NCBI GenBank assembly: GCA_036971615.1
Contig: JAYKKR010000024.1
Span: forward strand, 1 to 64,000
DNA length: 64,000 nt
Reading direction: 5' to 3'
DNA from: Amyloporia xantha
Lineage: Eukaryota; Basidiomycota; Agaricomycetes; Polyporales; Adustoporiaceae
Every line of letters starts with the position of its first letter. Position 1 is the first letter of the stretch. Of this stretch, positions 45,418 to 57,873 are shown piece after piece. The notes beneath the pieces are model-generated. The model saw only the letters and a list, made by a program, of their open reading frames with translations, was not told the origin of the DNA and ran no database searches. Made by a program: the position numbers and the translations under genes.

Positions 45418-46523
45418 ATACAACAGCTTGTTGAAATATCACGCACCAGAGGCGTAGTGCTCAATAATGAGGTGGTGAGCCATGCGCATGAACGGTAAGT
45501 AGGTAGCGCCTGACTAGCCGAAGTGCGCAAAGTCTCGCGTCCGGGCATGCATGAGCCGGTGCATGTACGGGCTGGAATTTGGGCCCTCTGGACATTCTGG
45601 CGGGGGGACTTGAGGCGGCATGGGCCACCTTAGTGTTATTCACTATTGTACAGACATACGTATGATATTTAACCCGCGTTCGAGGGCTTACAGTGGGTCA
45701 AAGCCCACTTATGTTGAGACCAGACTGTAGCATGACGGTTATTTGAGCTGTGATTGGCTGGGGCATCACCACGTCAGTCCACGGCGCGCTTGCTCACGTG
45801 ACCGCGTGCCGGCCAGCTGGCACGCGGGTTCTCCTGCATGGTAGACAACTTAGGGCCGACGGTGGACAACTAAGGCGGGCGACCACCTGGCTGTCCAGGG
45901 TGGGCGTGGGGCCATGACGGTCAGGGTTTTACATGCTCAGGCGTGCACGCGTCCCACTGACATGACTGCGTAGTATCGCGTATCCTTCGGCGCCGCTTTC
46001 GCTGTCCATTTCAGGCGACGAGCGGGGCGCAAGGGGACGCGTGGGGACACTACCGACGTGGCCTATGGAATTCCATCCTGGTGCGCGTGGCTTGAACGCG
46101 CTGGCGTGGCGGGAGAGCGTGATGACAGGCGCGAGGCTGTCATATCCGCGGACGAAGGTATGTGTTCACACAGTGCAGATCCATCCACGAAACGCTCACC
46201 AGTGTGCACATGAATCGTAGTCCATTCGAACTCATCGTGCCCCCCCGTGCAGGTAACCTCGGCGACGTATGCTGGGCTATGCGCCTTGGCAGCTGTCATC
46301 CCCGGCCCATCCTTGGTTCTGACTCGGGATTATCTCCTCCATGACATGCCCGTGCACGCACCTGGTGAGTGTATGGTCTAGACTGCAAGTAGCCACGCGG
46401 TCCTCCTAATGAATTCCTGTATGGTCCCCTCAAGTGTAGGCTTCGGACTTCCTCCTGGAGCTGAGTTGCTCCCCGAGGAGTGATCTCCCAGCTATGTTAG
46501 GAGACTTTGGAAGGGGCTAGGCA
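45418..46523. other. Internal non-coding region of the KDZ element
   Basis: About 1.1 kb without a supported gene separates the accessory genes from the transposase. It probably holds the transposase promoter. A CACGTGACCG/CGCGTGCCGG-type GC-rich patch lies at 45,780-45,830. Confidence 0.4.
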
Positions 46524-49500
46524 ATGTCTTACATGCCATGCGTGTATCCAGGCCTAGATTCGCCGCCTCCGTTCGAAGACTCAGACACTATGACCTTCCA
46601 AACGCAGTGGGCCCCACTATCCTCAGACTCCGTCCCCATATTTTCACCCACTTTGCAATCCCCCATGACTCCTCTCAAGCGACTCAACGCGTTGTGGACC
46701 TCATTGTCGCGTAAGATGGGCAAGAAGCGACGTGGGCGCGAATGGGAATACCACACCGTCCCCAACGACGTGTGCGCCGGCCCTGCTGCAACTCCACGCT
46801 CGGTGGCCCTTACCCGCCATGTCACTTTCGTCCCCGATGCCGATGTCAGTACAGTATCCGTGCAGACATCCTACTATGCCACTCCTTTCGAAGAGGCTCT
46901 CGCAGATGATCCGTCCCCCTTGTCCTTGCTCCCTCCCTGGCTCCCGGAACATGCGTCTACCATGGCGGATGAAGACGCCTTCGAGCACCTCGAGGAGACG
47001 TATTTCTTGGACGCGGTGGACGAGCTGGAGGCCCCCAAACGCGTGCGCGCACCTGGAGTGAGTGACTGTCATTGCCCCGATGCCGGATTCCTGATCATAT
47101 GCGGTGCAGGACCAGCCTTTGCGCGAATGGGCAGCGGAGGTCGATACCTGGTTGCTAGAGGTCATGCGCATAGAAGGCCGCGGGAACTACACGGACGAAG
47201 TGTGTGCTTCATGTCGTGGTCACGGCGCCACATATCGTTGTGGTGACTGCCTGGACCTGCGCTTGTACTGTGCGGCTTGTACCATTGAAAGTCACCGGCG
47301 CCATCCTTTTCATCGTTTGAGCGTAAGTAGTAGTACTAGTCCCTCCTGTGTGCGGTGCCACTAATCTGCTGTGCTGGCAGAACTGGGTCAAGACGCACTT
47401 CTCCCGCACCTCATTGAAGGCTCTCGGCATGCGTATCCAGTTAGGGCACCCGCCCGGCGAGCGGTGCATCAATCCCAAGCCTGCTTTTGCAGATGACTTC
47501 GTTGTCCTGGACATCACCGGCATTCACGCGGTTGGACTCGATTACTGCAATTGTGAACACGCTATTGACCGAGCGACACAGCTGGTCCGCATGCGCCTTT
47601 TCCCCGCGACCTCTAAAGATCCCAAAACAGCTGCCACATTTCGTTTGCTTGAACATTTTCATCTGCTGTCAACCCAATCAAAGGTCTCAGGCTACGAGTT
47701 CTACCAATCCATTGCCCGGCGCACCGCCAACACTGGAGTGGACCCCCCAAAGGTACGCGTAACATGACTGTATGTGTGACCTAGGCTAACCATGTGAGGC
47801 CACAGGATCGTTACCCTTCGTTCATGAGGATGGTACGCCAATGGCGCCATCTCAAGATGCTCAAGCGCGGCGGGCGGGGTCATGACGTTGGAGGGGTGAC
47901 TGCCGTTCCGGCTGGTTCATGCGCAGTCATGTGCCCCGCGTGCCCTCAACCAGGCATGAACCTACCTCCTGACTATCTGAAGGCGCCGCCATCACGCAGG
48001 TACGAGACATTTCCTGGTCCTCGCGAGAGTGCCGCTCAAACCTCCTGGTCCGTAGTTGGTTATACCGACTCTTTCTAGGTCTCGATGCCAACTTCCGGCT
48101 CAAGCGCAAGAAAGTGTCATCGGATGAGGCCGATCCTGGCTTGAACCACGGTGCCGCCTACTTTGTCGAAGAGAAAGCCTACAAGAAATTTATCGAAAGC
48201 AATCAGAAGAAAGTCCCAGAGGAGACGAGCACATGTCACAATCATGATGCTGTCAAGTTGGCTAACATCAAGAAGTTCGTAGGCACTGCTGCCAGTGGTG
48301 TCGGTACGGTTGAATGTACACGGCACGATATGAAGCGGCCTTGTTCAGTGGGTGACTTACAGTACGGCGAGCGGTGAGTCATGCTGCCAACCTGCAGGAA
48401 ACATGACACTGATCCTTGTGATAGCTACGTCAATATGGATTACCTATTCTTCTCCAGTCTGGCACAGGCACAGGCCCAGAGCCCCGCTGGGGACACAATT
48501 CAAGTGGCGGTGTCTTACGATATTGCATGTCAATGGTCGCGAAATCTGTGGAAGCGGCTCTCTGTCTATGAGTGCTCATTCGACCCGGTAACACGCAAGA
48601 TCATTTTTCTTGTTCCGAAGTTCCATCTACCGGCCCATCAATCTTCCTGTCAAACCCGATACTCGTTCAATTTTGCACGGGGCGTAGGTCGGACCGACGG
48701 GGAGGCGGTGGAGCGTGGCTGGGCAGCGGTCAATCCGTTCGCCTCGAGCACCAAGGAGATGGGCCCCGGCTCTCGGCGAGACCTCCTCGACGATGTCTTC
48801 GGCGACTACAACTGGCGCAAGGTATGCCAGCTAGGTAAGAGCCGAGCGTACGAGTCTGGATCCACTGCTGACATAATAGCAGGTCCCACATTGTTCGCCA
48901 AAATCAAAACAGCCCTGCCAGCACGTAATGAGCATGCCGCCGCTTTCGACCAACTTACCGAGGTCATGCCACCTGAGCGCGTGCGTGAGTGGACTGCAAT
49001 GGTTGAGACTTGGGAAGAAGATCCCAGCAAGCCTAATCCTTTCGAAATTACCACACCGAGTAAGCGTGCCCTAGCCTCATCTGCCGCATCGACAGACACT
49101 GACATGCTGGACACGCACAGACATCACCCAGGCTGCCGTGCGGCTTCACCTAGCCGAAGAGGAGGCTCTACAGCTGCGACAGGGTGCACGTCTTAGCCTC
49201 CATGACGAAATGGCGCCCAGTGTGATGATCACGGCGGGCCTGGACTTGGAAGAACAACAGTAAGTTATGTATGAGGTTATACATGAAGACCTCTAAGAGC
49301 TTATGCTTGTAGACGCCGCCTGCGCATGGACACCGCGGAACTAGGGCCGCACTCTACCGACCTTCAGCGGGCGAAGGTCATGGAGAGGCGGAATGCACTC
49401 CTTCGAAAAGTAGAGGCCTGGATCGACATCCAACAAGCATACATCCCCGGCGTTGCAAGCCTGCGCGCACGCCGGGTAGCCGAGGGTGCAGATGGGGCTG

Positions 49501-50351
49501 ACGCGCAGAACATCCCGCTCCTTTTACCATCAGAAATAGGCTCCGACCTAGTGTGCGATGCCAAGCTGCAAGACGTCGAGTGGCGCCTTCGCTACGCGCA
49601 GGCGCATGACGTCCTAAACGACCTTCGCCGCCATCTTCGCCTTCGCACCCACCTCTATCATTTCAAGGATGCCTTCGTGCGTGGGCAGCGACCTAACACA
49701 CGTGCACGGTCCATTATCAACAACGTACAGGACAAGATTGACGCAGATGCCACCCGCTATCGGAAGACTCGCGGTGCTCTCACTGCGCTTGCCTCAGCCT
49801 TAGGTAAGAGTGGCTGGGAAGCGATGATCCGACCACTGGAGCCCACGGATGTGCGTGCAATGACAGACGGGGAGCAAGGGCAGAGTGAGGGACGGCGTAC
49901 ACTCTCATGGATATGGCTAGCACCTGGAGTTGGCGGGGAGGATGGGCCTCAAGATGCGCGCGTTCAAGAATGTAAGTCATGATTACTGTCCCTGATCACT
50001 ATACGCTTATAACCACAACGTGAAGCCCTGCGCGTTGAGTGGTGTAAAGCAAGAGCTCGAGCACATCGCTGGTCTGAGGAGTGTGAGTTGCTATTGGAGG
50101 AAATGAGGAGAGTGCTCGCGTTCCATGACGCGAAACGTGCTTGGTGGCTGGAACGCCGTCGACCCCGTCCTGAGCTGAGTGTCGATTATCAAGAAGGCCT
50201 CGCAGCGTATGCACAACGCCAGGCGGAGGTGCGGTCTTCTATGCGGGCGGCGTGTGCGCACATCTGGCGATTTGTGCCCGAATATGTGCAGGCTGGAATG
50301 AACGCGCGTGCTTCTGCAGTGGCGACAGAAACACCTTCAGATGCAAAGTAG
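46524..50351 (+). CDS. KDZ transposase with CxC zinc-binding region (ten exons)
   Basis: DDE-type DNA transposase of the Kyakuja-Dileera-Zisupton superfamily. Exons: 46,524-47,057, 47,110-47,322, 47,381-47,752, 47,806-47,999, 48,056-48,373, 48,425-48,834, 48,883-49,059, 49,121-49,259, 49,313-49,971 and 50,026-50,351. All phases agree and give about 1,113 aa with no stop. Residues 210-246 form the cysteine cluster typical of mushroom KDZ proteins (CASCRGHG, YRCGDC, LYCAACTIESHRRHPFH). Likely catalytic acids are Asp in GLDANFRLKRKK (about 448), Asp in VSYDIACQW (about 576) and Glu in TDGEAVERGW (about 637). The C-terminal part is long and helical (RLHLAEEEALQLRQ, LDLEEQQRRLR), as in the family. 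Because every motif is intact, the element may still be active. Confidence 0.92.
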
Positions 50352-51414
50352 ATTGCAGAGGGCTCGGTTTTAGTTCAGCTTATGTCACTACTTCTTGAAG
50401 TCGGGTTCAGTGTACTCTTAAAATATGACAGATGGTAGTAGAAAAGTTATTATGATTAAAAATACGGGCTGTGTGTATATGTAATCACATTTATGGCACC
50501 ATGTCAGACGGTTCAGGCTCCCAATTGAGTTAAAGTGCCCCATCAAAAACCGAGTGGACAGTTTTTATAAGGGCAAGCGGCCGCAGGAAACGAGCAACCC
50601 TCGTATATCACAGTGGATGGATAGTGCGGCCAAGCAGTACCTCTAGACGAGCGCGTGTGTATTAAGTTCGCGCATAGAAGCGTGAGCGGCGAGAACGCGT
50701 GGGGAGGGCGCGCAGGAGTGGCTTGAATAGGTAAGTAATGGGTGAGATATGAAGACCTGCTGTAATTACAAAGCAAAGGCTGACAGGTAGCTATGTGAGC
50801 CGGGAAAAAAGCGTACAGGGCGCGGGGAGGGAGGTGCTAAGGGCGGGGCAAGGCGGGCGGAAGAGGCGCCCTACGACCCGAAAAGGAATGAGGAAGAGCA
50901 TATGGAGTAAGTACAGGGATGGAGATTCAAGAGCAGGGCAAGGCAGGCAGGATAGCAGGAGCATGGAAGTGCCCAGAAAAGGAGTGAGGGAGGGCGTACA
51001 GGGCGCGGGGAGGGAGGCGCAAAGGGCGGGGCAGGACGGGCAGAACAGGCGGGCGGAACAGGCGGGCAGAACAGGCGGGCGGAACAGGCGCCCTGATTCC
51101 AGAAAAGGAACGGGGGGGGAGCAGAGGCCCGAGGGCGGGGAAACAGGCGCCCTGTGATCGGATATCAGATCGCGGCTGTATGACACAGATAGGCGCCAGA
51201 TGCCGAGCGCCCGACAGCACACGGGGCGTTATGTCAGCATATGTCAGCAGGCACCGCCGGATGTAGGCCTGCGCCAGCGAGGGACAGGCCGGCCATACAT
51301 CGCTGTAACGAGTGTTCTATTATGTATGAACCACCGCTCTACCTACAGGGGATCATACATCACGATCTAGCTGTGGGTATAGGTGATTATGTATCAGCCT
51401 GCCAGGTACTGGTG
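50352..51414. repeat. KDZ 3' region with G-rich minisatellite
   Basis: No gene. Two related G-rich blocks (50,815-50,890 and 50,995-51,150) share GGGCGCGGGGAGGGAGG and GAACAGGCGGGCGG units repeated about 12-13 bp apart, followed by AGGCGCCCT. The terminal 120 bp carry the subterminal ATGTAT motifs. Confidence 0.7.
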
Positions 51415-51422
51415 CACAAAGC
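51415..51422. repeat. Right target-site duplication of the KDZ element
   Basis: CACAAAGC, identical to 40,107-40,114. The base before it is the last base of the element. Confidence 0.9.
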
Positions 51423-52703
51423 GAGGATGAAGACTGTCATCATAGGGATGAAGGGATCTTGACGTGTGTTGCCCTTGCGACCCATGTTTGACAACCAGGG
51501 AGCGTGTCTGACGGCCTCTGTGAGGACATTTGCCGAATGGGTGTTGGGTAGGACACACTTGGAGTCCTTGGTCTCGAAGAAAACGTTGGGGATGAAATGG
51601 GAAAAGACGATGGCGAGGATGAGAGCGAGATGGTGGATTTGGTTTCCAAAGTCGAAGCGGTCGAAGACGTAGTGATAAGTCTTGGTGACGATATGCTCGC
51701 GGTCGCTGTCCAAGGTACAATTGTCGATGGTGAACTCGGAGGGGGGGACTTGGCGAGTCAAGACGGAGGAGAGTTGAGAGAGGGGGATGGCAGATGCGGA
51801 CCAGTCGGCACGGGTGCTGAGCTGAAGGGCACGAGAGGTGATGGCTGCTGCGAGTTGTTCCTGGTTCTCCTCATGGTTCTGTACGGCAGGGCGGATGAGT
51901 CTTGGAATGGTGTGTGCGTCTGGAGCGTCGACCATGATCCAAGAATCGAACTGGGGTTTCCTGGATGTTCTTCCGCCTTTCTTCTTGCCCTTGGGTGACT
52001 CATAGTGCCAAGGTACGAAGGTGATGTCGTGGGCTTGGATGACGAGAAGGAAGAAGTCGACCATCCAGATGTGAAGGTGCTTGTCGGACATGTTAGGCGG
52101 GGCCAAGTTGAGCATACCGGTGATGGCGAAGCGGAGGACGGCGGGAGCTGTGCCCTTGGAAATGAGGGTGCGGCGATGGTGTGTGAACTGCCTGGTTTGC
52201 CCATCTCGAAGAGGAGGCGTGCGAGAGCCCTGTGAGGCATGCAACCGTCTGTGGGATTCGGGAGGCCTCGAGCCATGGAGGTGATGTCTGCATTGACCGC
52301 TCTGATCAAGGCGGCGTAAGCGATACCTTTGTTAGACATGCTGAGGGGTTCTTCATCTTGAGCCACGCTGCGAGCTGCTTGAGCCTGTTGTTGTGGAAGT
52401 GGCGTGCCTCTGGCGACATGTTCTCTATGTCGATGGAGGAGACCTTCTTGACGTCGAGGCGAACGGCGTGGGCGACGTACTGCTTAATGTCCTCTATGAT
52501 GATGGTTAAAGCGATGTCGGCCATCATGATGGCCTGACGATGTGCTGAGTTGCCCTCGTACTTGATGTACTTGATGGGGATGGGCTTGTCCTTCATGAGG
52601 GAGAAGCGAAAGTTGGCCATGTACGCCTGTGGAGAGCAAAGAGAAATATATGTCAGTGTGTGTGTGGGGGGGGATGAAGCATGTATAGAGAGGGACCGTG
52701 GAC

Positions 52704-52904
52704 GCGCATTGGCCCGAGCAAATGGAAGCGCGAAAACGGACGCCAGGAGCGACTGTGATGGACGTCCATGCACGATAGGGGCCGTTTGCGCGCATCGGCC
52801 CGAGCGAACGGAAGCGCAAAAACACGCCATAATTGTACGGCGTGCGAGGCAGGGTCGGTGTCGCAGTGTGCAAAACGCGCTTTTGCACGGTCGTGCAAAA
52901 GCGC
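52704..52904. repeat. Family-2 palindromes in a B1 intron (3 copies)
   Basis: Copies of the 28-bp hairpin (left arm GCGCWTCSG type, right arm CGGAAGCGC type) start at 52,704, 52,790 and 52,877, steps of 86 and 87 bp, inside the 330-bp intron 52,627-52,956. The homologous A1 intron (5,922-5,991) is 70 bp and has no palindrome. The third copy has changed arms (GCGCTTTTG/CAAAAGCGC) that remain complementary. Confidence 0.93.
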
Positions 52905-55260
52905 CAACGGGACGCTATTGTGGTGATGGTTGACAATAAGGAAAAAAAACACTCACCGCTGCGACGGATGCTCCCCAGGTTAACATGATGGCACGTGTGG
53001 AAGCCGTGGCAGGCAGTCCATCAGGGCCGTATGTGGGCCACTTGGCGGGGCGATGCTGAGGGGTTTCTTCTGATTGAGATGGAAGCGGATGTCAGGGTGG
53101 AAACAGGGGAGACCGTGCTCGAGGATGCCGCGATCGATGAAGAGAGGGCACATCAACTTTGTGGCCAAGACCTGGGCGTTGCCGGTACATGCGAAGGCGA
53201 CCAGGCGCTCAAAGATGGAAATCATCTCGACGTCCGTGGGGGAGATGGTGTTACCCTTTGCGATATCGGGAGCGAGGGCCAAGTACAAACGCTCCAACAG
53301 AACACATATGGCATATGTGGTCCATATGTAGAGGGCGGGGAAGGACTGTTGTGGACCCAAAAAGGTTCATACATAAGTAATAATGCGAGATACCGCTGTG
53401 TGGACTCAGGACTGACCTCCGGTTTGAAGACGACGAGATGGCTTCGGAGTCTTTGAAAAATGTTCTGAGAGATGGTGGCGTTCACGAGGCGCATGACGAT
53501 GTCACGATAGAACGTTCTACATAAAGGGAGGTCAGGTTGGGAACACGTTAACGTTAAAGGAAACCGCGGTAGTACTGACAATCCCGAGCGCTTGATGGGA
53601 GGAATGTTGTCCATGAGAATGGTGACGACGTTCTCGATGCGCAGCGATCTGGGAACGGTGCCGGACTCGATCTTTTGACGGAATCGCTCGTGGGGAGGCC
53701 GAGATCGTGTTGATGCAAGAGGCGAGTGTGAATAGATTTGCTGCGAGTGTCGGAGGCCCATCCGCCTGTGCAGGCCTGAGTGAGACCACCTGTACAGACC
53801 TCCTGGAGACCTGCGGTGGGCCTGATGCGATGGGAGACCTCGTTGTAGATCTGGCAGGCGATGGGGAGAACGATAGGGCCTTGTCCTCCGTTTTCTCGAA
53901 CGTAGTCGTCCATCTGCTCGAGCAATTCGGCGTCTTGGAGCTCTTCGATGACTTCTTCCTCGTCACGACCGTCTTCGTCCATATAGTCCTCATCATCGTT
54001 GTCGTTGTCGTTGTTGAGGACCCCGGTGCGGGGCGGAGGAGGACGTCTGTGGCGGAAACCTGGAGGGGAGGAGGGACATCCTTGCGAATTTCCTTCTCGA
54101 GGTCAATGATGAAGGGGATGTAGAGGGGAAAGAGGCGATTCGCCTGAACGTTCCCGTAGATCTTCAAGAGGGCTTGGGGGTAGCCATGTAGCTTCAAGCC
54201 CTTGTCTTCCGTTCCTCGATTGCGGAAAAAGTCCTCTATCTCTTGACTCGCCTTCTTGAGTTCCTCGGCTTGGTCGTGGATATTGTCCGGGAAAGGGTTG
54301 TTGTCATCGTCGTCATCGTCGCCGTCGTGTTGGTTGTCATGGTCTGGGGGGTCGCTGGAACCAAAGTCGCTTTCCTCCATGAACCAGTTGGGATTGTCCT
54401 CTGATGGGTTGCCTTGGGGGTCGTGGTCCTCCTCTTGGTCCTCGTCACCCTCGTCCACTGTGTTGCGTCGTGGAGGTCGCTGGTGATACTGACTTTGTTG
54501 AGACTGGGACTTGCGTGCGCGATCTGCCTGGCGGATGTATTGCAAGCCTTCGCCGTTGTCGTTGAGGTCGTTGAACATGTCGTGGATGTTGCGGAGGTCG
54601 AGGAGAGCGGCGCACTCTGGTTTTGTGAGGTCGACGGGTCTGTGGATGCGAGGGATGCGACGGCCATCTGGGGTATAGATGGGGATCTCGTTTCCTTTCT
54701 CGTCTTCGAGGGGATAGGAGTGGAGATCGAGACCGTCTTCGTCGTCTTCATGGGTGTAGCTCGGGAAGACTCGCGGGTATTGAGCGTAGATGTCCTCCAC
54801 CGGGATGGGTTGGAAGGAGGTGACCTGTCTGATCCTGTTATTGTGAAAGGGAGGGAAGGAGAGATGAGTTGGTGTGTACATTATTGTATATATTGAGAGC
54901 ATCGAGGAATGTACATACTGAATGTGTGTGGCGATGGCGATGTCGACGGACTTGAGACCGAGCCAGTTGCGTTCTTCGTCCCACTGCTTCATCTCTTGGA
55001 CTGCTGCGCCTTTTACGCCGACGGGTTGGTTCTGGCCGTACCTGCAGGTGATGAAGATGGGGGAGTGTTTGGTGATGAAACCGGCTTTGCGCCAGCGACC
55101 GGGGGTGTTCTGTACCCAAGGTTCCCAGGAGGAGCTGAGGAGGTCGTGAAGACGGCGTGCATGGGGAAGGGTGAGTCGAATGTTGCGATGCTCGCTGCGA
55201 AATGAATATCATGAGTGAGCGGATATAGAGACGAGGATGGTGAGTGAAAGACGCAATAAC

Positions 55261-55556
55261 GCGCATCGGCCCGAGCGAACGGAAGCGCGATAAGAGCGTA
55301 TATTTATATGCATGTACATGACGTGGATGACGACGGACACCAGTAACGCGCTTCCGCGGAAGCGAACAGAAGCGCGATCTGGGCACCTATGTGGTGTGTG
55401 CGCACGACGTTGATATGACCAACACGGGCCGATAACGCACTTCCGCACGGCGATGCGGAAGCGCGATATATACGCTACATATATATATACACGCACGTGA
55501 TCTATGTGACGCTAGAAGCGTGCGGAACGCGCTTCCGCACGGCCGTGCAGAAGTGG
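55261..55556. repeat. Family-2 palindromes in B1 intron 3 (4 copies)
   Basis: Copies start at 55,261, 55,348, 55,437 and 55,529 (steps 87, 89, 92) within the 401-bp intron 55,195-55,595. This intron corresponds by flanking protein sequence (TNIL before it, WEPW after it) to A1 intron 8,212-8,406, which holds family-1 copies instead. Confidence 0.93.
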
Positions 55557-55625
55557 GAACGGGGCACAGTAACGTAAAGAAAAGAAAAGACTTACAAGAT
55601 GTTGGTCACGTCCGAAAGGGACCAC

Positions 55626-55632
55626 GCGTTGA
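55626..55632. repeat. Left target-site duplication of the foldback element
   Basis: GCGTTGA, repeated at 57,867-57,873. Deleting the element and one copy joins LDKDLNA to WSLSDVTNIL in frame, matching the A1 layout before TNIL. Confidence 0.85.
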
Positions 55633-57866
55633 CACCAACTTATGTAGACCTGATGCACCAACATGTTGGGTAGGCCCAAATGCGGTTATGCACCAGGCAG
55701 CGCATTGGCCTGGCTGTTGGTGCATCAGGTGCTAGGGGCCAAATAGGGCAGGTGTAGTGTGACAGTAGCTGGTGTCGTATGGCTTATAAATCAGGCCGAA
55801 AGCGGAAATATACATTAAATCTATAGCAGATGTGTATAATTCAAACTCAGCCGGTATGTAAGCATCCAAATAAGGAAGGTGGGCATGTATGGGCTCATTT
55901 GGATGCTTGTAATGGTGGCTATTAGAATCTGTTGCTTGTAATGGATTCTAATGAAACATATTACTATTGTATACCATTAGAATGCTTACAAATGGGGCTA
56001 TTCAAATATTGTAATGAAAATTGTATTGATCTAGGCTGGTAGAAGCTTGTATTGAATGCCACTGTTATATACCATTAGAATGCTTACAAATGGAGCTATT
56101 CAAATATTGTAATGAAAATTGTATTGGTGCAGGCTAATAAAATTTGTATTGGATGTATGCTTGTTATATATCAGTAAAAAGCCAAAAAAGTGGCAATTCC
56201 CACAATGGGATTGACAAGTGCATCTGCTTGTAGGTAAATGTTGATTTCATATGTTGGCTTTGTATGCTTGTATTCCTGGGCCTCTAGGCCTTTCCACTGA
56301 CCACACAGCCAATATAGAGCAATACAGATGCTGTATAACCATTTTCAGCCAAAATAATTTTCATACGCACCGCGTCCAAAAACATATTTTGTGTTTTCTG
56401 GCTTAAGTAAGCAAGCTATGGTGCTCAAACAAATTTTCCCATATCACTGGAGTGATCGTCTATGACTTTCATTTATACCATATATGGTAATTTTCACTTT
56501 TGGAAATCTTGCCTCAGGTCCAGGGGATGTATAGATACATAGAGCAGACATATGGAGGGTGTAACAGTCATCAAACTATGTCTAGATAAGTCTGCAATAT
56601 GTGTTTGGCATGAGTCTTATATTGGTCTTACATTGGTCTTACATGAGTCTTACATGAATGTTCATGTTTCACCACCCTGGTTATGCTAGTGTACGTACTT
56701 CAGTCACTCATATCCTAGTATCAATGGACACTCAAACCAGTGTATACTCAATGTGTACAAAGTGATTGAATGAGCTATGTATGTAGTTGCTGTTGTGAAA
56801 GACTGACCACTGTTGAAGTGCACACAGAACAAGAGTGGTGAGGCATGAACACTCATGTAAGACCAATGTAAGACCAATATAAGACTCATGCCAAACACAT
56901 ATTGCAGACTTATCTAGACATAGTTTGATGACTGTTACACCCTCCATATGTCTGCTCTATGTATCTATACATCCCCTGGACCTGAGGCAAGATTTCCAAA
57001 AGTGAAAATTACCATATATGGTATAAATGAAAGTCATAGACGATCACTCCAGTGATATGGGAAAATTTGTTTGAGCACCATAGCTTGCTTACTTAAGCCA
57101 GAAAACACAAAATATGTTTTTGGACGCGGTGCGTATGAAAATTATTTTGGCTGAAAATGGTTATACAGCATCTGTATTGCTCTATATTGGCTGTGTGGTC
57201 AGTGGAAAGGCCTAGAGGCCCAGGAATACAAGCATACAAAGCCAACATATGAAATCAACATTTACCTACAAGCAGATGCACTTGTCAATCCCATTGTGGG
57301 AATTGCCACTTTTTTGGCTTTTTACTGATATATAACAAGCATACATCCAATACAAATTTTATTAGCCTGCACCAATACAATTTTCATTACAATATTTGAA
57401 TAGCTCCATTTGTAAGCATTCTAATGGTATATAACAGTGGCATTCAATACAAGCTTCTACCAGCCTAGATCAATACAATTTTCATTACAATATTTGAATA
57501 GCCCCATTTGTAAGCATTCTAATGGTATACAATAGTAATATGTTTCATTAGAATCCATTACAAGCAACAGATTCTAATAGCCACCATTACAAGCATCCAA
57601 ATGAGCCCATACATGCCCACCTTCCTTATTTGGATGCTTACATACCGGCTGAGTTTGAATTATACACATTTGTTATAGAATTAATGTGTATTTCCGCTTT
57701 TGGCCTGCTTTGTAAGCCATACGACACCAGCTACTGTCACACTACTCCTGCCCTATTTGGCCCCTAGCACCTGATGCACCAACAGCCAGGCCAATGCGCT
57801 GCCTGGTGCATAACCGCGTTTGGGCCTACCCAACATGTTGGTGCATCATTAGTACATAAGCAGCTG
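55633..57866. mobile_element. Foldback element, 2,234 bp, with about 1-kb inverted arms
   Basis: The left arm (about 55,633-56,677) and right arm (about 56,835-57,866) are near-identical inverted copies around a loop of about 157 bp. The ends are imperfectly paired over the outer 27 bp (CACCAACTTATGTAGACC versus CAGCTGCTTATGTACTAA, then TGATGCACC on both). An 11-bp unit (TCTTACATGAG) is duplicated near the inner end of the left arm only. No protein is encoded. It is a non-autonomous foldback or long-TIR element; the 7-bp duplication alone does not identify a superfamily. High arm identity suggests recent insertion or ongoing correction between the arms. Confidence 0.93.
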
Positions 57867-57873
57867 GCGTTGA
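57867..57873. repeat. Right target-site duplication of the foldback element
   Basis: GCGTTGA, identical to 55,626-55,632, lying in B1 exon 3 coding sequence. Confidence 0.85.

Larger units (their letters stand above)
40115..51414 (+). mobile_element. KDZ-superfamily DNA transposon, 11.3 kb, apparently intact
   Basis: The ends are defined by the 8-bp duplication CACAAAGC and by the interrupted B1 reading frame. Perfect terminal inverted repeats are not obvious, but subterminal ATACAT/ATGTAT motifs are placed symmetrically: ATACATAAT 19 bp from each end, CGTGATGTAT about 50 bp from each end, and TTCATACAT about 85 bp from each end, all inverted. The element carries a ten-exon transposase (46,524-50,351) and three accessory genes at 40,954-43,272 (minus), 43,593-44,367 (plus) and 44,664-45,417 (plus). 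The uninterrupted transposase frame and identical target copies argue for recent insertion. Confidence 0.9.

Noticed and set aside
49998..51414. Minus-strand frames in the G-rich KDZ 3' region
   Set aside because: They are produced by the GC-rich minisatellite and have Pro/Ser/Leu low-complexity translations.
57764..57866. B1 protein continuing with a CWVGPNAVMHQAAHW tail
   Set aside because: These codons lie in the arm of the foldback element, not in the host gene; the host frame resumes at 55,632.
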